From the NCBI GenBank assembly GCA_946481625.1, contig CAMLOZ010000161.1:1-7374 (forward strand): 7,374 nucleotides of DNA, in the 5' to 3' direction. Every line of letters begins with the position of its first letter. The first letter of the stretch is position 1. The notes under the pieces were generated by a model. That model worked only from the letters and a program-made list of their open reading frames with translations. It searched no databases and was not told the origin of the DNA. The stretch comes from an uncultured Haloferula sp. (GTDB lineage: Bacteria; Verrucomicrobiota; Verrucomicrobiae; Verrucomicrobiales; Akkermansiaceae). The position numbers and the translations under genes were made by a program. Below are positions 1-6,681 of the stretch, one piece after another.

Positions 1-1214
1 TGACCGGCTACGGTTGGGGGAATTCCAGCGTCGCCTCGCGCGACCGCGGCGACGTCGGCACGCCGGGCGGGAGCGAGCGGACGCTGGAACGCGACTTCTG
101 CCTGCCCGGCGCGGGCAATCCCTTCTACGTCGATCTTCCGGATGGGAAGTACCGCTTCACCTTCATCGTGGGCGATAGCATCTCCAAGACTGGCATCACC
201 GTGCGCGCCGATGGCATGCCGGTCATCCCCAGCATGGGCGCGGCGATCAATCAGTGGACCAAGGTCTCGGTGCTTTTCCAGTCCGGCCGGGACGCCTTCT
301 CTTCGACCCGCGTGGACGCGGCGAACAAGCCTTTCCCGATGCAGAAGCACGGACGCGTCCGCTTTGAATTCATCGCGGGGATCGCCTTTATCAATTCGCT
401 GACGATCGAGCCGGTGTCGGACGCGGAGTGGAATGCGAAGCCCACGCTCTTCACCGCGAGCGATTCCACAGTGTCGAGCTATCCCCAGCCAGCCGGTGCG
501 CCGCCCCACGCCACGGGACTGACCTTCATGGGCTGGGGCCAGGCGCTGCCGAATCATTTCACCAGCGGTATCTTCATCGACAACCAGGCCCAGCCCGGAC
601 GCAGTTCGAGGAGCTTCGTGGAGGAAGGCATCCTCGATGCCATCCTGAACCGGATCAAACCGGGCGACTACCTGTTCGTGATGTTCGCCATCAACGATTC
701 GGCGGACACGTTGCCGGGCACCTACAACAACCGCAACACCAAGCCGGAATCGACCCACAAGGCATGGACGCGGATGTACATCAGCGAGGCCCGCAAGCGC
801 GGCGCGAAGCCGGTGCTGGTCACCTCGCAGATCAAGTGCACCTACGACGTTTACGGCCGCTTCAACAACAGCGTGCAAGGGTATCCTCAGGCCGACCGCG
901 AGCTGGGTGCGGAACTCGGCGTGCCGGTGGTGGATCTCAACAAGGCGAGCATCGATTACCTCACGGCGCTCGGGCCGAAGGCGGATGACGGCGATCCCGC
1001 GACGCCGCCGCTGCCGGAGGGCACCCGCTGGTACCGGACGAATCCGGACGGCTCGATGAACGATTACATCCACCTATGCCCGCACGGTGCGAACCAGTTC
1101 GCAAGGCTGGTGTCGCGCCTGGTGTTGAAGACGCCGGGGCTGGAAGACCTGGCCCGGCATGTCAACGCGCCACCGCGACCGCAGCCGGGGCTCACCATCC
1201 GATCGAATTACTAA
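1..1214 (+). CDS. Rhamnogalacturonan acetylesterase-like SGNH hydrolase (CE12-type), 5' end missing
   Basis: The frame is open from position 3 to the TAA at 1212-1214 (403 residues), so the start lies left of the window; the first ATG in frame (168) is internal because family-like sequence precedes it. The first ~140 residues form a beta-rich domain of the kind that precedes CE12 catalytic domains (TGYGWG near the edge, then FYVDLPDGKYRFTFIVGD). The catalytic domain starts near 441. Block I is ASDSTV with the predicted nucleophile Ser at 465-467; block II is GWGQAL at about 531-548; block III is AIND at 687-698; block V is DYIH at 1062-1073 (predicted Asp and His of the triad), followed by HGA. 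The segments YPQADREL and GVPVVDL also match the family. Known members remove acetyl groups from the rhamnogalacturonan I backbone of pectin and are usually exported; the signal peptide would be outside the window. Block III has Ala where SGNH enzymes usually have Gly. The family call is strong; the exact substrate is inferred. Confidence 0.88.
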   Translation, partial: TGYGWGNSSVASRDRGDVGTPGGSERTLERDFCLPGAGNPFYVDLPDGKYRFTFIVGDSISKTGITVRADGMPVIPSMGAAINQWTKVSVLFQSGRDAFSSTRVDAANKPFPMQKHGRVRFEFIAGIAFINSLTIEPVSDAEWNAKPTLFTASDSTVSSYPQPAGAPPHATGLTFMGWGQALPNHFTSGIFIDNQAQPGRSSRSFVEEGILDAILNRIKPGDYLFVMFAINDSADTLPGTYNNRNTKPESTHKAWTRMYISEARKRGAKPVLVTSQIKCTYDVYGRFNNSVQGYPQADRELGAELGVPVVDLNKASIDYLTALGPKADDGDPATPPLPEGTRWYRTNPDGSMNDYIHLCPHGANQFARLVSRLVLKTPGLEDLARHVNAPPRPQPGLTIRSNY

Positions 1215-1231
1215 TCCCGCCGTACAAAACC

Positions 1232-4200
1232 ATGAAACCTTCGTTTTCCGTTTTCCGGCGGTCGCTGATCCCCGCCTTGTTTGCCACCGGCCTCGCCGCG
1301 CTCGCGCAGGGCGCGGGCATCTATGACAGCGGCGGCTTCGAGTCGCCAGTCTTCCTCCTGGAGCAGAGTCTCGACGGCCAGGATCCCCCGCCGCCCTTGG
1401 GCAACGGTTCCTGGGCTCAGGACAATGGCAGCAGCGTGGCCGTGGTCACCGCGGCGAATGCGATCGATGGCACCAGGTCGATCAAGATCACCCGCAGCGC
1501 GGGCGCAACCGGGAATACCCGCTGGGGCGTGGTGAAAGTCGTCAACCCCGCGGTGCCCGACAACGTGGTCGACATCCGCTTCGACATGCAGGTGGTCCAG
1601 AAAACCAACGAGTACGGCCCACTGTTCGGCATCGAGGCCTACGGCTCGGTGTTCGGCGCGCCGAAGCTGATCGGCAGCCTGCTGCACGACGCGAGCACCG
1701 GCGAACTGGTCTGCCAACGTGGGGGCAGCGGCGCTTACATCGGGACCGGCTTCTACCCGGATCTCAAGCGGCACCAGCATTACCGGCTCTCGCTGAACTT
1801 CACCGCGCGGACCTGCTCGCTGTTTGTCAACGGGCAGCTTGTGCACACCGAAGGATTCGTGACGCCCTCGGTGACGAACTTCACCGATGCCCCGCTCGTG
1901 ACCGTCGCGGCAGGCTCGGTGGAGGAGACGGGGAGTGCCTACATCGACAACTACCGCATCGACTCGGGCACCAGCAAGTTGCCCTACCTGTTGTGGCGCG
2001 GCGATGGCACCGCCAATGTGTGGGATCTCAATCTCAGCGCCAATTGGCACGATGGCATCGGCACCGGGAAGTTCGCCACCGGGAGCGAGGTCCGCTTCGA
2101 CAACAGCGGGTCTGCGATCCCGGCGATCGAACTCCGCGGTAACCTTCAGCCCTCCGCGGTGAAGGTGTCGTCCGGCCTGGACTACGCATTCTCCGGGTCG
2201 GGGACGATCACCGGCACCACCGGGCTGCTCAAGGAAGGAAGCGGCAAACTGACCCTGAACGGATCGAACAGCTACTCGGGAAACACCGTCGTGAATGCGG
2301 GCGAGTTGAGCGTGCGCAATTCTTCTGGAAGCGCCACGGGTAGCGGCAGCGTCGCGGTCGCCGCCTTGGCCACCTTGTCCGGCGATGGCCGGATCGGCGG
2401 TGCGGTCACCGTCGCGGCGGGCGGCGTGGTGATGCCCGGTGCCGGCCCCGGCACGCTGCGCATTGACAACGACCTCGCGCTGGATGGCGCGGTGCTGAAG
2501 TTCGAGCTCGGCACCAGCAGCGACCGCTTGGTCGTGGCAGGAGATCTCGGGCTCGGTGGTTCCTTGGAAATCACCGACGCGGGCGGACTGCAAGCCGGAA
2601 CCTATCCGCTCGTCAGCTACGGCGGTGAACTCAGCGCAGGCTCGTTCCTGATCACCCGTGGGCCCGAGGGCTTCCGCTACCGCATCGATAGCGGCACGCC
2701 TGGCGTGATCTCCCTGGTCGTGACACCGCCCCCGCCGCCGCCGTTCGCACCGGAACTGCTGGACGCGAGTCCCGCGGGCAAGGATGCGATCACGCTCAAC
2801 TGGCAGGACCGCTCCGACAACGAAGAGCAGTTTACGATCGAACGCTCGGCCGATGGTGCGGCTTTCACGCTCATCGCGAGCGTTGATTCGAACACCTCGT
2901 CGTTCACGGATGGCGGCCTGGCTTCGGGACAGACCTATCACTACCGCGTCAGCGCGGGGAATAGCGGCGGCGTGTCGGTGCCTTCGAATGTCGCTTCCGC
3001 GCGCACCCTCATCTCGCCCGCGCTTGCTTACCTGAAGCTGGACGAGACCAGCGGCACGACCGCCTACGACAGCTCGCCGAATGGCAACCATGGCACTTTG
3101 GTCGGCGGACCCGTGTGGGTTTCCGGGCAATTCGACAACGGCCTCGACCTCGACGGCGTGGACGACCACGTCACGCTGCCTGCGGGCGTCACAGCCAGCC
3201 TCCGCGACTTCACCGTGGCGGCGTGGGTGAAACTCGATTCGCTCGACAACTGGTCGCGCGTGTTCGACTTCGGGTCGAATACGGCGAACTACATGTTCCT
3301 CACGCCGTCGAATGGCGCAACGCGCAAGCTGCGCTTCGCCATCAGCACCAGCGGCGGCGGCGGCGAGCAGATCATCGAGAGCCCGGCTGCCCTCCCCACC
3401 GGCGCGTGGACGCACGTGGCGGTCACGTTGTCAGGCAGGACCGGCACCTTGTATGTGAACGGCTCCGTCGTCGGGACGAACCACTCGATGACCCTGTCCC
3501 CTTCGAGCTTGGGCGCGACGGCGAACAACTACATCGGCAAGTCCCAGTACCCCGACCCGTATCTCAATGGCCAGGTCGATGAGTTCCAGCTTCATGATCG
3601 CGCGCTCGCAGCTGCGGAAGTCGCCGCCCTCGCCAATCCCGCCACGCCTCGCGCTCCCGGTGGACTCGCCGTGGTCGCAGGGGACGGACAGGTGGAGCTG
3701 AGCTGGAATGCCGTCGATGGCGCAACCAGCTATAACGTCTATCGCTCCACCGGCAATGGCTTCGCGCTGATCGCCACCGGCCTCACCAGCCCGGCCCTCA
3801 CCGATGAAAGCGCGGTCAATGGCACGGCCTACAGCTATGTCGTGACCGCCTCGAACGAGTTCGGCGAGAGCGCCTTCTCCGCACCCTTCGCGGCCACTCC
3901 CTTCCCCGATGCCAAGTACAGCGGTCGCGCGGTGGCGGTCGGCGTGAACGCGGCGGGGATGCCGTTCACCTGGGGCGACACCTGCGAGCTGCCCGAGGAG
4001 GGCGGCTGGCGGCAGTCTTCGTTCCTCACCTTCGATGAAGCGGACACGGCGAGCGGGGAGATCGGCCATGCCTCGGTCATCGGCCAGGTGGACCGGACCC
4101 GCGCGGAGGCATCGGTTGGCGGCGTCGCCCTGAACGCGAACGGCGTTCTCATCGAAGTGGATTTCGCCATGTCCCGGGCGCTCGCGGTCTTCCAGTCCGG

Positions 4201-4816
4201 CGGCGGAACCGGGCTCGCGGGAGCATCCGAGATCGGAACACTCCACGTCGCCGGGACGCCGGTGATCATTACCGGCGAGCCGAACCAATCGGTCTCGCTG
4301 CCGAACGGCCGGATCGTGATCAACGAGCAACTCCTCAGCGACACCTCGATCACCGTGAACGCGATCCACGTGGTGCTCGATGCCGGATTGGACCTCGTGG
4401 TTGCCTCGGTCCGCGCCGGTTATCAAAGCGTGCAGGCACCGCCACCCGGTGGGGACGACTCCATCACCGGCGGCGGTTGGATTCCGGGCCCCGCGGACAA
4501 GCGCAGCTTCGGCTTCAGCGGTGGCTTTGAAGGTGGCGTTCTCACGGGTCACCTCAGCTTCAAGGATCACGGCAGCGGCATGAAGGTGGAAGGCCTGACC
4601 GTCACCTACTACGGTTCCGGTGCCACCGCGAACAGCCGTCGCATCGAAGGGGCCGCGAGGATCGACGGGGTCGGGGGATTCACCTACCGCCTAGAAGCCT
4701 CCGACAACGGCGAACCCGGCGATGCGGATACCTTCAGCATCGACCTCTCGAACGGCTACCACGCGGATGGCGCCCTGGGTGGCGGCAATATCCAGTTGCA
4801 TCGCCCGGGCGAGTAA
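1232..4816 (+). CDS. Large exported modular protein: PATR repeat, FN3, LamG, FN3, choice-of-anchor P and post-COAP-1 domains
   Basis: 1194 residues. The start is the ATG at 1232, 17 bases after the esterase stop; it gives a typical signal peptide (MKPSFSVFRRSLIPALFATG, cleavage near residues 26-29). The earlier in-frame ATG at 1076 would read through the esterase's active-site region and bury the signal peptide. No clear Shine-Dalgarno sequence is visible. Approximate order: 31-247, jelly-roll-like region starting with a GGFESPVF motif; 250-500, beta-helix-like with one autotransporter-associated repeat at 331-365 (GLLKEGSGKLTLNG, YSGNTVVNAGEL); poly-Pro linker 499-504; FN3 505-593; LamG/concanavalin-like 594-803 (DGVDDHVTLP, FTVAAWVKL, WTHVAVTL, LYVNG, GQVDEFQLHDRAL); FN3 806-893; choice-of-anchor-P domain 894-1070 (YSGRAVAVGVN, VNAIHVVL); post-COAP-1 domain 1077-1194 (ITGGGWI, GHLSFKDHG). 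There is no autotransporter barrel, PEP-CTERM or LPXTG tail; it ends QLHRPGE. Likely role is carbohydrate binding or surface adhesion beside the esterase; no catalytic domain is recognised. Confidence 0.9.
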   Translation: MKPSFSVFRRSLIPALFATGLAALAQGAGIYDSGGFESPVFLLEQSLDGQDPPPPLGNGSWAQDNGSSVAVVTAANAIDGTRSIKITRSAGATGNTRWGVVKVVNPAVPDNVVDIRFDMQVVQKTNEYGPLFGIEAYGSVFGAPKLIGSLLHDASTGELVCQRGGSGAYIGTGFYPDLKRHQHYRLSLNFTARTCSLFVNGQLVHTEGFVTPSVTNFTDAPLVTVAAGSVEETGSAYIDNYRIDSGTSKLPYLLWRGDGTANVWDLNLSANWHDGIGTGKFATGSEVRFDNSGSAIPAIELRGNLQPSAVKVSSGLDYAFSGSGTITGTTGLLKEGSGKLTLNGSNSYSGNTVVNAGELSVRNSSGSATGSGSVAVAALATLSGDGRIGGAVTVAAGGVVMPGAGPGTLRIDNDLALDGAVLKFELGTSSDRLVVAGDLGLGGSLEITDAGGLQAGTYPLVSYGGELSAGSFLITRGPEGFRYRIDSGTPGVISLVVTPPPPPPFAPELLDASPAGKDAITLNWQDRSDNEEQFTIERSADGAAFTLIASVDSNTSSFTDGGLASGQTYHYRVSAGNSGGVSVPSNVASARTLISPALAYLKLDETSGTTAYDSSPNGNHGTLVGGPVWVSGQFDNGLDLDGVDDHVTLPAGVTASLRDFTVAAWVKLDSLDNWSRVFDFGSNTANYMFLTPSNGATRKLRFAISTSGGGGEQIIESPAALPTGAWTHVAVTLSGRTGTLYVNGSVVGTNHSMTLSPSSLGATANNYIGKSQYPDPYLNGQVDEFQLHDRALAAAEVAALANPATPRAPGGLAVVAGDGQVELSWNAVDGATSYNVYRSTGNGFALIATGLTSPALTDESAVNGTAYSYVVTASNEFGESAFSAPFAATPFPDAKYSGRAVAVGVNAAGMPFTWGDTCELPEEGGWRQSSFLTFDEADTASGEIGHASVIGQVDRTRAEASVGGVALNANGVLIEVDFAMSRALAVFQSGGGTGLAGASEIGTLHVAGTPVIITGEPNQSVSLPNGRIVINEQLLSDTSITVNAIHVVLDAGLDLVVASVRAGYQSVQAPPPGGDDSITGGGWIPGPADKRSFGFSGGFEGGVLTGHLSFKDHGSGMKVEGLTVTYYGSGATANSRRIEGAARIDGVGGFTYRLEASDNGEPGDADTFSIDLSNGYHADGALGGGNIQLHRPGE

Positions 4817-4821
4817 GCGCG

Positions 4822-4843
4822 GCCCTGCTTAGGTCGGCAGGGC
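4822..4843. other. Short inverted repeat just after the large exported-protein gene
   Basis: A perfect 7-bp stem (GCCCTGC at 4822-4828, GCAGGGC at 4837-4843) with an 8-base loop begins 5 bases after the stop codon at 4816. No T-run follows, so it is not a classical terminator by itself. It may act with the hairpin at 4855-4896 to stop transcription or protect the 3' end of the mRNA. Confidence 0.3.
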
Positions 4844-4854
4844 GTGCTGTTCAG

Positions 4855-4896
4855 GAAAGCGAGGGCGGCTCCTTCACGGGGTCGCCCTTGGCTTTT
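4855..4896. terminator. Probable bidirectional intrinsic terminator between convergent genes
   Basis: The left arm AAAGC+G+AGGGCG (4856-4867) pairs with the right arm CGCCCT+TG+GCTTT (4883-4895), with a small internal loop between the two helices and a 15-base loop (4868-4882). The plus strand ends in TTTT (4893-4896). The minus strand ends in the complementary T-stretch from the A-run at 4856-4858. It lies 38 bases past the stop of the plus-strand gene and 84 bases past the stop of the minus-strand gene, which suits termination of both. The T-tracts are short, so strength is uncertain. Confidence 0.5.
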
Positions 4897-4940
4897 CCCG
4901 CATGGTCGCCATAAGGTTCTCCCACGCGCACGCCCCCAGC

Positions 4941-4961
4941 CGGAACGACCGAGTCGTCCCG
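4941..4961. repeat. Imperfect palindromic hairpin, candidate REP-like element
   Basis: CGGAACGAC at 4941-4949 pairs with GTCGTCCCG at 4953-4961 in 8 of 9 positions (one A-C mismatch), around a CGA triloop. It lies in the convergent intergenic space, 19 bases from the stop of the minus-strand gene and with no T-run beside it. Short, near-perfect hairpins in convergent gaps are typical of dispersed extragenic palindromes, but only one copy is present in this window, so the repeat status is a guess. Confidence 0.35.
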
Positions 4962-4980
4962 CTACCGAAGGCAAGGCTCC

Positions 4981-5361
4981 TCAGTTCCGGTTCAAACGGA
5001 GCAGGCCGGTCGGCGGGGGCTCGGCGCGGAAGGCGCCCTCGCACTCCGCCGTCGGCGGGGGCAGCACGCCCAGCTCGATGACGATGCGGGATCCGTTCGG
5101 GAGCATGTCGAAGCAGTCGAGGCTGCTGATCTCTTCCGTGCCGCCATTTCCCGGAGTGGACTGGGCCACGTGCTCCATGAATTCGAGGGCCGCTGTCACC
5201 AGCTTGCCTTTCAATTCAGCGAGCCGCGGATCTTCTTCGACCTCGACCGTCCGGTAGAGCGACGTCGGTGCCGGCTCGGGCCGGGGTTGCGGGCTCGCCG
5301 GAGGTGAAAACCGGGTTGGGGTTACGGACGATGGAACTGCCGCTGGGGTTTTTCGGTTCAT
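4981..5361 (-). CDS. Small hypothetical protein with Pro-rich N-terminus
   Basis: 126 residues from the ATG at 5361, or 129 from an in-frame GTG at 5370; neither has a clear Shine-Dalgarno sequence, and I prefer the ATG (MNRKTPAAV). Residues 4-37 are rich in Pro, Ala and Ser and look disordered. A short folded-looking part follows: a probable helix (DPRLAELKGKLVTAALEFME), then a Gly-containing turn and beta strands (SRIVIELGVLPPP), and a Pro-rich tail ending LLRLNRN. There is no signal peptide, membrane segment or recognised domain. Codons from about residue 30 on strongly prefer G or C in the third position, which supports real coding; the opposite strand reads as a non-protein-like Arg/Ser/Pro string. 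It lies 135 bases downstream of dxr on the same strand, so it could share the transcript or use its own promoter near 5402-5417. Function unknown. Confidence 0.65.
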   Translation of the reverse strand: MNRKTPAAVPSSVTPTRFSPPASPQPRPEPAPTSLYRTVEVEEDPRLAELKGKLVTAALEFMEHVAQSTPGNGGTEEISSLDCFDMLPNGSRIVIELGVLPPPTAECEGAFRAEPPPTGLLRLNRN

Positions 5362-5401
5362 GACATTCACGGGGGTGAGCGCCGCCGGAGGGGTATGCGG
5401 T

Positions 5402-5417
5402 GTTACAATATTGTGAC
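5402..5417. promoter_or_regulatory. AT-rich quasi-palindrome upstream of the small protein gene, possible operator or promoter element
   Basis: GTTACAATATTGTGAC is a 16-base inverted repeat with a perfect 10-base core (ACAATATTGT, 5405-5414) and one mismatched pair outside it. It sits 41 bases upstream of the ATG of the minus-strand small gene and is conspicuously AT-rich in GC-rich surroundings. The size and symmetry suit binding by a dimeric regulator, and it also contains -10-like hexamers (for example TACAAT on the plus strand). I see no convincing -35 box at the right distance for the minus-strand gene, so a promoter call is weak. Confidence 0.35.
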
Positions 5418-5470
5418 CGATTTTGCCCCCGGGGAAAGCTAAAACGTTCCTCCGCAGTTTCCGTGGAATC

Positions 5471-5492
5471 CTGCCCGACCTTCGCGGGACAG
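5471..5492 (-). other. Hairpin just past the dxr stop codon
   Basis: CTG-CCCG (5471-5477) pairs with CGGG-CAG (5485-5488 and 5490-5492) with a single bulged base and a 7-base loop. It begins 4 bases after the dxr stop on the minus strand. No T-run follows directly; a TTTT occurs about 35 bases further on. It could be a weak or Rho-assisted stop, or a 3'-end stabiliser, between dxr and the small downstream gene. Confidence 0.25.
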
Positions 5493-5496
5493 CGCT

Positions 5497-6681
5497 TCAA
5501 GGAGAGAGTTCTCCCGCCACCTTCCGCGCCCAGGCGTCCGCGGCAATCACGCTTTCCAGGGAGCCCGCGGGGGCCACGTCGTGCTTCGCCATCGTCTCCT
5601 CCACCACCCGCCAGATGTCGGTGAAGCGGATCCGGCTCGTGATGAAGGCATCCACCGCCACCTCGTTCGCGGCATTGAATACCGCAGGCAGGGTCCCGCC
5701 CTTGAGGCCTGCCTCGCGCGCCAGACGGAGCGCCGGGAAATCCGCATGCCGGGGCTCTTCGAAGTCCAAGCGCGCCAGCTTGCCGAAATCCAGCGGCTGC
5801 AAGCCCCCCGCCACGCGGTCCGGCCAGGTCAGCGCATATTGGATCGGGAAGCACATGTCCGTCTTGCTCATCTGCGCCAGCACCGAACCGTCCACGAACT
5901 CCACCATCGAGTGCACGATGCTCTGCGGATGCACCGTCACGTCGATGCGCTCCATGCCGATCCCGAACAGCCAGCGGGCCTCGATCATCTCCAGGCCCTT
6001 GTTGAAGAGGGTGGCCGAATCAATCGTGATCTTCCGGCCCATCTCCCAAGTCGGATGCTTCAGCGCCTGCGCCAGCGTGACTTGCGGAAGTTGCTCCGCG
6101 GGGAGACAACGGAAGGGTCCGCCGGATGCTGTTAGAATGAGGCGCGAGACCTCCTTCTCGCCGCCGCGATGCCCGTCAAGGCACTGGAAGATCGCGTTGT
6201 GCTCGCTATCCACGGGCAGAAGCTTCACGCCCTTGCGTGCGGCGGCGGCGGTCACGACTTCGCCCGCCATCACCAGGATCTCCTTCGAGGCGACGGCCAG
6301 ATCCTTGCCGGCCTCGATCGCCGCCAGTGCCGGGTGCAAGCCCGCGGTGCCGACGATGGCGACGAGGACCATTTCCGCCTCCTCCAGCGTCGCCAACTCC
6401 ACCAAGCCCTGCGGGCCCGGATAGATCGTCACGTCCGCGGGAAGCAGCGCGCGGAGTTCATCGACGCGCCCCGCATCGTGCAGTGCCACGTGCTTCACGC
6501 CGGTCGCATGCACTTGCTTCGCCAGAGCCTCCACGCTCCCGTTTGCCGCCAGACCGATCAACTCGACCCACTCCGGCAACAAGCGCGCGACCTCCAGCGT
6601 CGAGCATCCAATCGAGCCGGTGGACCCGAGCAGCACCACCTTCTTGCGCCGCGGCGCGTCCTTCAGACCGACAACGTCCAT
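5497..6681 (-). CDS. dxr: 1-deoxy-D-xylulose 5-phosphate reductoisomerase
   Basis: 394 residues, the usual length for the family. Cytoplasmic enzyme that converts 1-deoxy-D-xylulose 5-phosphate to 2-C-methyl-D-erythritol 4-phosphate with NADPH and a divalent metal, the committed step of the MEP isoprenoid pathway and the target of fosmidomycin. The NADPH-binding motif GSTGSIG is at residues 19-25. AIVGTAGLHPALAAI (108-122) leads to ASKEILV (131-137). The metal ligands are predicted as Asp158 and Glu160 (LPVDSEHNAIFQ) and Glu231 (FNKGLEMIEARWLF). The substrate-loop part ASGGPF is at 185-190, HPTWEMGRKITIDSAT at 209-224, followed by HPQSIVHSMVEF. All key residues are present, so it should be active. 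The ATG at 6681 is chosen because it puts the NADPH motif at the usual place after a short basic leader; the frame continues open upstream but there it only shadows cdsA. It overlaps the end of cdsA by 19 bases, which suggests translational coupling. Confidence 0.97.
   Translation of the reverse strand: MDVVGLKDAPRRKKVVLLGSTGSIGCSTLEVARLLPEWVELIGLAANGSVEALAKQVHATGVKHVALHDAGRVDELRALLPADVTIYPGPQGLVELATLEEAEMVLVAIVGTAGLHPALAAIEAGKDLAVASKEILVMAGEVVTAAAARKGVKLLPVDSEHNAIFQCLDGHRGGEKEVSRLILTASGGPFRCLPAEQLPQVTLAQALKHPTWEMGRKITIDSATLFNKGLEMIEARWLFGIGMERIDVTVHPQSIVHSMVEFVDGSVLAQMSKTDMCFPIQYALTWPDRVAGGLQPLDFGKLARLDFEEPRHADFPALRLAREAGLKGGTLPAVFNAANEVAVDAFITSRIRFTDIWRVVEETMAKHDVAPAGSLESVIAADAWARKVAGELSP

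Noticed and set aside
1076..1231. Upstream extension of the large protein from an ATG at 1076
   Set aside because: It would overlap the esterase's block V region in another frame and place the signal peptide 52 residues inside the protein.
2722..2745. CCG-rich tract that could be a simple repeat
   Set aside because: It encodes the Pro linker before the first FN3 domain and is explained by the protein.
1211..3415. Very long open frame on the minus strand (734 codons) opposite the large exported protein
   Set aside because: Its translation is Arg/Ala/Gly/His-rich without domains, and it lies antisense to a gene with clear domains and a signal peptide; in GC-rich DNA such shadow frames are expected.
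3431..4570. 379-codon minus-strand open frame
   Set aside because: Same reason: antisense to the FN3, COAP and post-COAP domains, low-complexity composition, no recognisable motif.
4844..5257. 137-codon plus-strand frame covering the intergenic hairpins and the small gene
   Set aside because: It runs through the terminator, and its Arg/Ser/Pro composition is that of the complement of the minus-strand gene.
5418..5440. CCCCCGGGG palindromic stretch flanked by TTTT and AAA
   Set aside because: It has no loop and would not form a hairpin terminator; the symmetry is short and could be chance.
5216..5854. 212-codon minus-strand frame spanning the dxr 3' end and the small gene
   Set aside because: It runs out of frame through the conserved dxr C-terminus and through the small gene, and has Gly/Arg-rich shadow composition.
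5423..6424. 333-codon plus-strand frame opposite dxr
   Set aside because: Antisense to conserved dxr sequence; Ser/Arg/Pro-rich with no domain.
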